DNA of 8,117 bases from DATLBY01 sp035526665 (GTDB taxonomy: Bacteria > Acidobacteriota > Terriglobia > Bryobacterales > Bryobacteraceae): contig DATLBY010000350.1 of NCBI GenBank assembly GCA_035526665.1, positions 1-8,117 on the forward strand, written 5' to 3'. Position numbers and translations under genes: made by a program. Positions 1-5,890 of this stretch are shown in pieces. The first letter of the stretch is position 1, and every line of letters begins with the position of its first letter. The notes under the pieces were generated by a model. That model searched no databases and was not told where the DNA came from. It was given only the letters and a program-made list of their open reading frames with translations.

Positions 1-221
1 GTACAGAGATTCCCGAGAATCATGAAGGTGGCGGCGCCCCGATGGAAACATTCGTGAATGTTGGGGCAGCGAGCCGATTCGCAGACGGTGTGCAGCTTCA
101 GCCGGCGCAGATCCTGCTTCAGCCGGGACACGGACTCAAAATGAGTTTGCCCTTTTCGGAGCCATTCGGGCAACCGCGGCTCAGCTCTGGTTACGCCCTC
201 AATTCTGACCAGCGAACTCAT
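1..221 (-). CDS. lipA: Lipoyl synthase, N-terminal part (truncated by window edge)
   Basis: The minus strand from 221 reads into the N-terminus of lipoyl synthase, the radical-SAM enzyme that inserts two sulfurs into octanoyl groups on lipoyl domains of E2 and GcvH proteins in the cytoplasm. Only 73 complete codons are in the window. What is seen: the family block LHTVCESARCPNIHEC, giving Cys47, Cys52 and Cys58 in the CX4CX5C spacing that holds the auxiliary, sulfur-donating 4Fe-4S cluster. It is followed by ATFMILGNLC, where Cys73 should be the first cysteine of the radical-SAM CX3CX2C motif, which continues outside. The ATG at 221-219 overlaps the stop of the SPOR gene by one base (TGATG), which suggests translational coupling; I see no strong Shine-Dalgarno. 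It is the last visible gene of the operon. Family assignment is secure; the rest of the gene is not visible. Confidence 0.95.
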   Translation of the reverse strand, partial: MSSLVRIEGVTRAEPRLPEWLRKGQTHFESVSRLKQDLRRLKLHTVCESARCPNIHECFHRGAATFMILGNLC

Positions 222-889
222 CAATATTTTTGGCGAAAGGCGTCTTTGAAACCGGCCTGCTCCAAATCCCCTTTGAGGCGGGCGTATTCCGCGGCGTCCT
301 TCACGGGGCCCACCAGGACGCGGAAGATCTTCTCATTGGGGCTGGGCGCCACGATTGCCTTTAAGCCTTTCCTAGTCAGGACCCCGGCCAGGACCTCGGC
401 TTCCTCACGTCCGAGGGCCCGCACCTGCACATAGGTGGATCCTGCTTCCGGAATAGTGATCCCGGAGCTGACCGCACTGACTTCCAGCGACTTGCCGGAT
501 GGTTTCACCGGCTTCTCAGCCACATCGGAGGTCTTTGCGGCGTGCTGGCTAGCGGGAGTGGGAATAGAGACGCTATGCTCTGCCGCCGAAGAGGTCGGGC
601 TCGGGTACACTTCCAAAGGCTTGCCAGTATCCGCCGCGGGCGGCTGCTGGTTCACGCGGGGGGCCATGGCGCTCTTGCCAGCGCTGGACGCATTCAGATC
701 GGACTGCTCGGGTTTCCGGGTGGCCGCGTCCACGGGGCTGGAATTCCGGCCCAGGATGTAGCCGATCGTGAAGAATACGCCTAACAGGACAATTACAAGG
801 AAGAAAACGCTGAGCAACTGCTTGTTACCCAAAATCAGTTCAAATTCGCCTTCTTCATTGTTCGGCATAGGCAGGGTGGGATCTGGCAT
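221..889 (-). CDS. Membrane-anchored SPOR-domain protein
   Basis: A 222-residue protein with a short N-terminal cytoplasmic segment (about 1-24), one hydrophobic helix at about 25-47, a long low-complexity linker rich in Ser, Pro, Ala and Lys (about 50-148), and a C-terminal SPOR domain at about 150-222. The domain begins STYVQVRALG and contains the typical FRVLVGPV strand. SPOR domains of this layout bind denuded peptidoglycan glycan strands at the division septum, as in FtsN, DedD and DamX. I therefore infer a periplasmic role in division or wall maintenance, but the sequence does not say which of these it corresponds to. The start at 889 is supported by GAAGGA (904-899) nine bases upstream. 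It lies 18 nt after the NfeD-like gene and its stop overlaps the lipA start by one base. Length and architecture are ordinary for the family. Confidence 0.85.
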   Translation of the reverse strand: MPDPTLPMPNNEEGEFELILGNKQLLSVFFLVIVLLGVFFTIGYILGRNSSPVDAATRKPEQSDLNASSAGKSAMAPRVNQQPPAADTGKPLEVYPSPTSSAAEHSVSIPTPASQHAAKTSDVAEKPVKPSGKSLEVSAVSSGITIPEAGSTYVQVRALGREEAEVLAGVLTRKGLKAIVAPSPNEKIFRVLVGPVKDAAEYARLKGDLEQAGFKDAFRQKY

Positions 890-898
890 TCAGATTGT

Positions 899-904
899 TC
901 CTTC
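899..904 (-). promoter_or_regulatory. Ribosome binding site of the SPOR gene
   Basis: GAAGGA on the minus strand, nine bases before the ATG at 889-887, in the 18-nt gap after the NfeD-like stop codon. It fixes the start of the SPOR protein and shows that this cistron can be translated on its own, unlike neighbours that overlap. Confidence 0.6.
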
Positions 905-907
905 GCA

Positions 908-1297
908 TTATAACGTTGCCTTATTGGACTGCGCCCGCAAAGCGATTTTGAGAAGAGCTACGGTAAGCCATCCGAATGGGAACGACAGGGCGAGGGCGGC
1001 GAGCGGCGCCACCCCCTGTACAATCGCCAGGACTGAGAGTACGGCCCCAGCCGCAATGCCGTGCCATCCAAGTTTTGCTTCTGCCCAAACCAGGGGTACG
1101 GCAAGAAAAAAACTCCACCATGCGGCAAATTGCACGAGGCCTGCAACTGCGGCGACTCCACCCAAGACACCCGGAATCACGCGCCCCGGCCAGTTGAGTT
1201 CCGCATAAATTCCAGCAAGGCCGATGATCATGACGAGATATGCGCCGGTTGGATTTCCGAGGGCAGCATCCAGCCCTGGCCAAGCGGCGCTACTCAT
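908..1297 (-). CDS. Minimal NfeD-like integral membrane protein
   Basis: A 129-residue, almost entirely hydrophobic protein with about four membrane helices (roughly 18-34, 39-58, 62-96 containing two, and 99-119). The segment around residues 31-47 (YAELNWPGRVIPGVLGG), preceded by LGNP at 13-16, resembles the membrane domain of NfeD proteins, where a helix ends in E-x-x-x-P-G and is followed by PG-x-x-G. Typical NfeD proteins also carry a ClpP-like serine protease domain in front and/or an OB-fold domain behind. Neither is present here, so it is only the membrane module. NfeD proteins usually work with stomatin/slipin proteins in membrane quality control; no slipin is in the window. A longer reading frame extends upstream to 1393, but I chose the ATG at 1297 because GGAGG lies nine bases before it and it overlaps the permease stop by 8 nt (ATGAGTAG). 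Function is uncertain. Confidence 0.72.
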   Translation of the reverse strand: MSSAAWPGLDAALGNPTGAYLVMIIGLAGIYAELNWPGRVIPGVLGGVAAVAGLVQFAAWWSFFLAVPLVWAEAKLGWHGIAAGAVLSVLAIVQGVAPLAALALSFPFGWLTVALLKIALRAQSNKATL

Positions 1298-2543
1298 AGC
1301 GGAGAGCCTCCACCGGATCGAGGCGGGCGGCTTTAAATGCCGGCCACACGCCGAAGAATACGCCCACCATGACGGATACTGTGAGTCCCGCAATGACCGC
1401 CCAGGCCGGAACTTCCGAGGGCAGGGAAGGCACTAGTGCACTCACTACGAGGGTGACGGTGATAGAAAAGATCACGCCGACAATGCCGCCGATACCAGTG
1501 AGGGTCACGGCCTCCATCAGGAACTGAAAGACGATGTCAAAGCGCCGGGCTCCCACGGCTTTCCGCACGCCGATTTCGCGCGTGCGCTCGGTGACGCTGA
1601 CCAGCATGATATTCATGACGCCGATTCCACCCACCAGCAATCCGAGGGCGGAAATCGCGATGGAGATAACGCCGATCAGGCCGGTTATCTTGTCGAATTG
1701 CGCGACAATCTGATCCGGCGTGGACAGATTGAAATCGTTGGGCGCGCCGGAAGGCGTGTGGCGGAGGCGCCGCGCGATGGATTGAATCTCGTCAAACGCC
1801 TGGTCCCGCTGTCCGGGGTACGCCTTGGCTACAATCATGTAGCGATCTATCTGCGGATATCGCAGCTGGGCCGTGCGCAAGGGAATAGTGATCTGCTTGT
1901 CCAGATTGTTTTCGCCAAAAAACCCCCCCTTCGCGGGGGCGAAAACGCCAATCACCTGCAACTCGGCGCCGCTGACCGTCAGCGAATTTCCCACGGCGTC
2001 AATCCCGGGGAAAAGCGCATCCGCGACACTGGACCCGATTAAGGCCACGCGCGCGCCCCGTCCCCCCTCCTCCGTGGTAAATACGCGTCCCGATTTCAGT
2101 TCACGCGGCTGGAGCGTAAACCCATTAGCCGTGCAGCCGACAATGGAAACCGTGTCAGACTCGAAGCCGGGAACACGGGCAGTTATCGGGCGATTGTTCA
2201 CGAACCCAGGAATAAAGATGTTGACGCTGGCGTCCATCACCGAGGGCGCAAGTCGCTTGATCGTCTCGGCATAATCCGGTGTGACGGGGCGGCGTTTCAA
2301 CTCTTTAGCCGGCGCAAAGCCGCGCGATGGATCTCCGCTGAACTGCGTCAAGAACATATTGTCGGGTCCGAACTCCTCGAAAAATACGACGACGCCTTTC
2401 CGCACGCCGGTAAGCAGGGACGAGACGGTAACCACTGTAGTGATGCCGATGACGATGCCGAGAATCGTCAGCATGGAACGGAATTTGTGAGAACGGACGG
2501 CGTCCACCGCCATGCGGATGTTTTCCCCGGGGGAGATCTGCAT
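1290..2543 (-). CDS. MacB/FtsX-type ABC transporter permease (second of pair)
   Basis: A 417-residue ABC transporter permease of the MacB/FtsX (type VII) class. Visible order: a cytoplasmic N-terminal segment, membrane helix 1 at about 24-46, a large extracytoplasmic MacB-type core domain (about 47-282), then an FtsX domain with three helices at about 287-315, 345-372 and 380-402. The family hallmark MLVSVTERTREIGVRKA (about 313-329) is the cytoplasmic coupling helix that contacts the ATPase, and the C-terminus ends with the usual ARLDPVEALR. In MacB-like systems the transmembrane pair transmits cytoplasmic ATP hydrolysis to the periplasmic domains, driving export or lipoprotein handling. No ATPase domain is fused and none is encoded nearby. 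The ATG at 2543 overlaps the stop of the upstream permease by one base (TGATG). The substrate cannot be deduced. A G7T6 homopolymer tract lies inside the gene but the frame is intact. Confidence 0.88.
   Translation of the reverse strand: MQISPGENIRMAVDAVRSHKFRSMLTILGIVIGITTVVTVSSLLTGVRKGVVVFFEEFGPDNMFLTQFSGDPSRGFAPAKELKRRPVTPDYAETIKRLAPSVMDASVNIFIPGFVNNRPITARVPGFESDTVSIVGCTANGFTLQPRELKSGRVFTTEEGGRGARVALIGSSVADALFPGIDAVGNSLTVSGAELQVIGVFAPAKGGFFGENNLDKQITIPLRTAQLRYPQIDRYMIVAKAYPGQRDQAFDEIQSIARRLRHTPSGAPNDFNLSTPDQIVAQFDKITGLIGVISIAISALGLLVGGIGVMNIMLVSVTERTREIGVRKAVGARRFDIVFQFLMEAVTLTGIGGIVGVIFSITVTLVVSALVPSLPSEVPAWAVIAGLTVSVMVGVFFGVWPAFKAARLDPVEALRYE
1307..1311 (-). promoter_or_regulatory. Ribosome binding site of the NfeD-like gene
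   Basis: GGAGG on the minus strand, nine bases before the ATG at 1297-1295 and lying inside the last codons of the upstream permease. It decides the start of the NfeD-like protein against longer in-frame possibilities reaching back to 1393. Confidence 0.65.
1909..1945. repeat. Perfect 8-bp inverted repeat around a G7T6 homopolymer tract
   Basis: Arms TTTTCGCC (1909-1916) and GGCGAAAA (1938-1945) are perfectly complementary and enclose 21 bases. On the minus strand these contain seven G followed by six T, and a second pairing of five C with five G is possible inside. The element lies within the coding sequence of the second permease, where it encodes AKGGFFGEN in frame. It may be only a codon coincidence, but such tracts are prone to slippage. 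Confidence 0.5.
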
Positions 2544-3787
2544 CAGTCGGCTCTCATGGCTTCCACCGGATCTAAGCGGGCGGCGCGGGCTGCCGGGTAC
2601 CAGCCGGCGACAATCCCCACAGTGCTCGACACGAGCAGCGAGACGATAATGTAGGGCGCTGTGATCTGCAGCCTTACTTCAAACGCACGGGACATGATGA
2701 AGGTCAGCAGCGCTCCGAAGATAATACCGAATACACCTCCCACGGACGCCATGACGGCGGCCTCAATCAGGAACTGCATTTTGATGTCGGAGCGTTTCGC
2801 GCCTAATGCTTTCCTGACGCCGATTTCCCGGGTACGCTCGGTCACGCTCACCAGCATGATGTTCATGATCACAATGCCGCCAACCACCAGCGAGATGCAG
2901 GTGACCGGAACTACTACGGCGGCAATGACGCCCAAGATGCTGTCGACAAACGATCGGATGGAATCTGGGGTGAGCGTATCGAAATTGTCGGGCTTGCCCG
3001 GAGCAGTTTTGAAGCGGGTGCGCAGGGCGGCGCGTGTCAAGTCGAGCGCGTCATCGAGTTTCAGTTTGGTTTCCGGCCGGGCCCTGCCAAAAATCGCTAC
3101 TCCATTGCCTAAGCCATACATTTGCGTGTACATCGAATTCGGGATATACACCGAATTGTCCTGACTCCGGCCAAAGGCGGAGCCTAATTTCTCCTGCACT
3201 CCGATCACGGTAAATTCCACTCCGCGAACCTTGATGGACCGGCCCAGGGGAGAAACCGAGGGAAAGAGAGTGGTTCGGATTTCATCCCCAATGACGGCCA
3301 CGGGCTGCCGGCGCCGCTCTTCGGATTCGGTAAAAAACCGCCCGTCCGTGAGATTGACCTCGCGGATTTCGGGTAGCGTGGACGATACGCCTAGGATGGA
3401 CGCGGCCTCGTAGAGGCTGTCGTTGGCTTTCACGTCATCAGGCCGCTGCCGGTAAGGAGTGTAGAGGACGCTGTCGCCAGTGGTGGAGCGCAGATATTCC
3501 ACTTCCTCCTGCCGCGGCCGCTTGTTTGTCCGCAGCTTTTCGGCAAATTCCTTGCGAGTCATACGCCCGGCGGAGGCGATCTGCGCTATGAGGTAACTGT
3601 CCGTGCCGAAAGCCTTGGCCGTACTCTCCTCGGCGTAGGTTCCCAGGCCTTCAATCGCGGAGCCGACTAGGACGACGCTGGAAACCCCGATGATGACGCC
3701 CAGGAGAGTGAGAAAACTTCGCAGCTTATGCGCACGGATCGAATCGAGTGCCAGGAAAAAAGCGGTCACCGACCGGCGGGGGATCAT
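2543..3787 (-). CDS. MacB/FtsX-type ABC transporter permease (first of pair)
   Basis: A 414-residue permease with the same plan as its downstream neighbour: helix 1 at about 24-46, a MacB-type extracytoplasmic core domain at about 47-278, and an FtsX domain with helices at about 285-312, 342-367 and 378-398. The coupling-helix segment SVTERTREIGVRKA (about 314-327) and the terminal ARLDPVEAMR match the other permease almost exactly, while the core domains are quite diverged. The two are paralogues, probably from an old tandem duplication, and likely form a heterodimer. This is the first gene of the minus-strand operon. It starts at the ATG 3787-3785, 63 bp from a divergent gene, with no clear Shine-Dalgarno. 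No ATPase gene lies next to it, so the ATP-binding subunit must be supplied from elsewhere or the pair is not a transporter. Substrate unknown. Confidence 0.88.
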   Translation of the reverse strand: MIPRRSVTAFFLALDSIRAHKLRSFLTLLGVIIGVSSVVLVGSAIEGLGTYAEESTAKAFGTDSYLIAQIASAGRMTRKEFAEKLRTNKRPRQEEVEYLRSTTGDSVLYTPYRQRPDDVKANDSLYEAASILGVSSTLPEIREVNLTDGRFFTESEERRRQPVAVIGDEIRTTLFPSVSPLGRSIKVRGVEFTVIGVQEKLGSAFGRSQDNSVYIPNSMYTQMYGLGNGVAIFGRARPETKLKLDDALDLTRAALRTRFKTAPGKPDNFDTLTPDSIRSFVDSILGVIAAVVVPVTCISLVVGGIVIMNIMLVSVTERTREIGVRKALGAKRSDIKMQFLIEAAVMASVGGVFGIIFGALLTFIMSRAFEVRLQITAPYIIVSLLVSSTVGIVAGWYPAARAARLDPVEAMRAD

Positions 3788-3850
3788 GTATCTTTAATGT
3801 TGCATTTTTTGGAGGATCAGCGTCAAACGTCACGATACTGAGAGACGGCT
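3788..3850. promoter_or_regulatory. Divergent intergenic promoter region
   Basis: These 63 bp separate the divergently transcribed permease operon (minus) and the 161-residue membrane protein gene (plus), so promoters for both should be here or just inside the flanking genes. The minus strand contains TTGACG (3826-3821), a good -35 match, but no convincing -10 at 17 bp. The same place has a direct repeat TGACG-TT-TGACG on the minus strand (3832-3821). The plus strand has only weak matches. The assignment rests on gene orientation. Confidence 0.45.
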
Positions 3851-4336
3851 ATGCGATCCGGGAAAAATGGCGATTTTGGCCCGTGGTACTGGGCCTTGCT
3901 GGTGGCAGCGATCACCGTCCTGCTGATTTACGGTCAGCCATTAGTCCGCCTCCGCCGGCATGCCCCGGCGGCACTGGCACTCCGCTCGACGGACCTGAAC
4001 GGCAGAATGAGGGTAGAGTGGGATCCCAGGCAAACTGAAGTACGGGACGCCCAGGGAGCAACCCTGGAGGTAATCGATGGTACCCTTACCAACCGTTATC
4101 CGGTGGATCCCCGAGTGCTGCGAAGCGGATCCTTCGACTATTTGCGGCAATCGGACGACGTACTACTGACGATGACCGTATATAAAGATGGCCGGCCGGG
4201 TGTGGAGGGAATCATCCGGTCAGTGGGAAGCCCACCGTCTGGGGCCGCATTGGCTCCGGCCCCCGCGGAAGCGACGCGAGCCCGTGTGGAGCGGCGGCCG
4301 TCACGGCATGCTAAGAGATCGGGTTCCCGCCGCTAA
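3851..4336 (+). CDS. Membrane-anchored hypothetical protein
   Basis: A 161-residue protein of unknown function, transcribed away from the permease operon. One membrane helix lies at about 12-28 (WYWALLVAAITVLLIYG), suggesting a signal anchor with the remainder outside the cytoplasmic membrane. Residues about 40-115 form a compact, probably beta-rich region: LALRSTDLNGRMRVEWD, then a VIDGTLTNRYPVDPRVLRSG segment and SFDYLRQSDDVLLTMTVY. I recall a similar pattern (W-[DN]..., x-I-x-DG, x-LRSGS, Y-x-P-x-SDD-V) from poorly characterised acidobacterial proteins, but I cannot verify this. The tail (about 120-161) is Pro/Ala-rich and then strongly basic (RRPSRHAKRSGSRR), perhaps disordered. The ATG at 3851 is preceded by only a weak GAGAG. 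The TAA stop at 4334-4336 overlaps the gpmI stop on the other strand. Codon pattern and lack of an alternative gene support reality; function unknown. Confidence 0.65.
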   Translation: MRSGKNGDFGPWYWALLVAAITVLLIYGQPLVRLRRHAPAALALRSTDLNGRMRVEWDPRQTEVRDAQGATLEVIDGTLTNRYPVDPRVLRSGSFDYLRQSDDVLLTMTVYKDGRPGVEGIIRSVGSPPSGAALAPAPAEATRARVERRPSRHAKRSGSRR

Positions 4337-5889
4337 AGGGGCGCACTATTAACCTTCCGCAGCCGAAGATCTTTCCCCTTCATCTCCTTGGGCTGTTCGA
4401 CTCCGAGCACTCCCAGAATGGTCGGGGAAATGTCCTGCAGGGCGCCGTTCGGCTGTAACGGTGTACGATCCTCGTCGACAACGATAAACGGCACCGGATT
4501 CGTCGTGTGGTAGGTGTGGGGCCCTTTGGTTACCGGATCAATCATCAACTCTGCGTTGCCGTGATCGGCGGTGATAATCCACGCCCCCCCTTTGCGCTGA
4601 ATGGCCTGATAGAGCTGCGCCAAACACGAATCCACAGTTTCGACTGCGCGCACCGTGGGCTCCATCCTGCCGGAGTGGCCCACCATATCGGCGTTGGCAA
4701 AGTTCATCACAATGACATCGAAGGAGCCCTTGTCAATGGCGGAAGTGACCACATCCGCCACGCCCGCGGCACTCATCTCAGGTTTCAGATCGTAGGTGGC
4801 GACCTTGGGAGACTGTACCATCTCACGCTCTTCGCCGGCATAAGGCTTCTCATTTCCGCCGTTGAAGAAATACGTCACGTGAGCATATTTCTCGGTTTCC
4901 GCTACACGAAGATTCTTGAAATTCACCTTCGCCATGACGTTGGCCAGAATATTATCGGGATGCTCGGGAGGAATCACGTAGGGCAAGCTGAATGACTTGT
5001 CGTACTGGGTCATCGTGGTGAAGTGTAGATTCTTTGGAGCCAGCGAGCGCGAGGGCTGCTCGAGACTTTTATCCGTAAGCGCCGCCGTCATCTCGCGTGC
5101 CCGGTCAGCGCGGTAGTTGTAATAGAGACAGGCATCGCCATCGCGCACCAGGCCGACCGGCTCGTTCCGCTCGTCCACGATGGTGATGGGTTCGATGAAT
5201 TCGTCGGTGATGCCCTTCTCATAGGAACGCTTAGCCGCAGCCACCGGGTCAGTAGCCTTCTCGCCCGTTCCCAAAACCATGGCACGAAACGCCCGCTCCA
5301 CGCGGTCCCAGCGTTTGTCGCGATCCATAGCGTAGTAGCGGCCGGAGATGGAGGCAATCTTTCCTACGCCGATCTTTGCAATCTGCCGCTCCAACTCGTC
5401 CAGGAAGCCGGCGCCGCTCTGCGGCGGGGTATCGCGTCCATCCATGAAGCAGTGAATGAATACGTTATTCACATGCTCCTGCCTGGCCAGCTTAAGCAAG
5501 GCATACAGATGCGTATTCAGCGAGTGTACGCCGCCGTTGGAGAGCAGACCCATCAGGTGCAGACGGGATTCGCGCGCGTGCTTCATGGCGTCGAGCAGCA
5601 CCGGGTCACGCACGAAGTCGCCGGAGCTGATCTTCATGTCGATACGGGTGACATCCATGTACACCACACGGCCGGCGCCGATGTTCAGATGGCCCACCTC
5701 GCTGTTCCCCATTTGTCCTTCCGGCAGACCTACGTGGTGACCCGAGGTGTGCACCAGGGTGCTGGGGAAGTCGCGCAAGAGCTTGTCATAAGTTGGCTTG
5801 CGCGCCGCGGCGATGGCATTGCCTTCGGCCGAGGGCGAGAATCCCCAACCGTCCAGAATCGTTAGAACCAGCGGTTTAGGTCGTGACAT
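4333..5889 (-). CDS. gpmI: 2,3-bisphosphoglycerate-independent phosphoglycerate mutase
   Basis: Cytoplasmic glycolytic enzyme interconverting 3-phosphoglycerate and 2-phosphoglycerate through a phosphoserine intermediate, manganese-dependent. At 518 residues it is close to the usual 510-515. Seen: LTILDGWG with metal ligand Asp13; GQMGNSEVGH with the nucleophile Ser63; GVHS with His122; DGRDTPP at 150-156; NFANADMVGH with Asp401 and His405; TADHGN with Asp442 and His443; and HTTNPVPF with His461. The full two-metal alkaline-phosphatase-type site is therefore present (assignment by analogy to the Geobacillus enzyme). I chose the ATG at 5889 because the conserved protein begins there with MSRPKPLVLTILDG; the frame is open further upstream to 6045, but that part overlaps eno and has no family similarity. 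Only one base separates it from the eno stop. Its stop overlaps that of the convergent gene by four bases in total. Confidence 0.96.
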   Translation of the reverse strand: MSRPKPLVLTILDGWGFSPSAEGNAIAAARKPTYDKLLRDFPSTLVHTSGHHVGLPEGQMGNSEVGHLNIGAGRVVYMDVTRIDMKISSGDFVRDPVLLDAMKHARESRLHLMGLLSNGGVHSLNTHLYALLKLARQEHVNNVFIHCFMDGRDTPPQSGAGFLDELERQIAKIGVGKIASISGRYYAMDRDKRWDRVERAFRAMVLGTGEKATDPVAAAKRSYEKGITDEFIEPITIVDERNEPVGLVRDGDACLYYNYRADRAREMTAALTDKSLEQPSRSLAPKNLHFTTMTQYDKSFSLPYVIPPEHPDNILANVMAKVNFKNLRVAETEKYAHVTYFFNGGNEKPYAGEEREMVQSPKVATYDLKPEMSAAGVADVVTSAIDKGSFDVIVMNFANADMVGHSGRMEPTVRAVETVDSCLAQLYQAIQRKGGAWIITADHGNAELMIDPVTKGPHTYHTTNPVPFIVVDEDRTPLQPNGALQDISPTILGVLGVEQPKEMKGKDLRLRKVNSAPL

Positions 5890-5890
5890 G

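Noticed and set aside
42..434. Plus-strand open frames across the lipA/SPOR region
   Set aside because: They are antisense shadows of lipA and the SPOR gene, which have recognisable motifs on the minus strand.
1298..1393. Upstream extension of the NfeD-like protein
   Set aside because: The added 32 residues are an out-of-frame reading of the conserved permease C-terminus, and a good ribosome binding site precedes the internal ATG at 1297.
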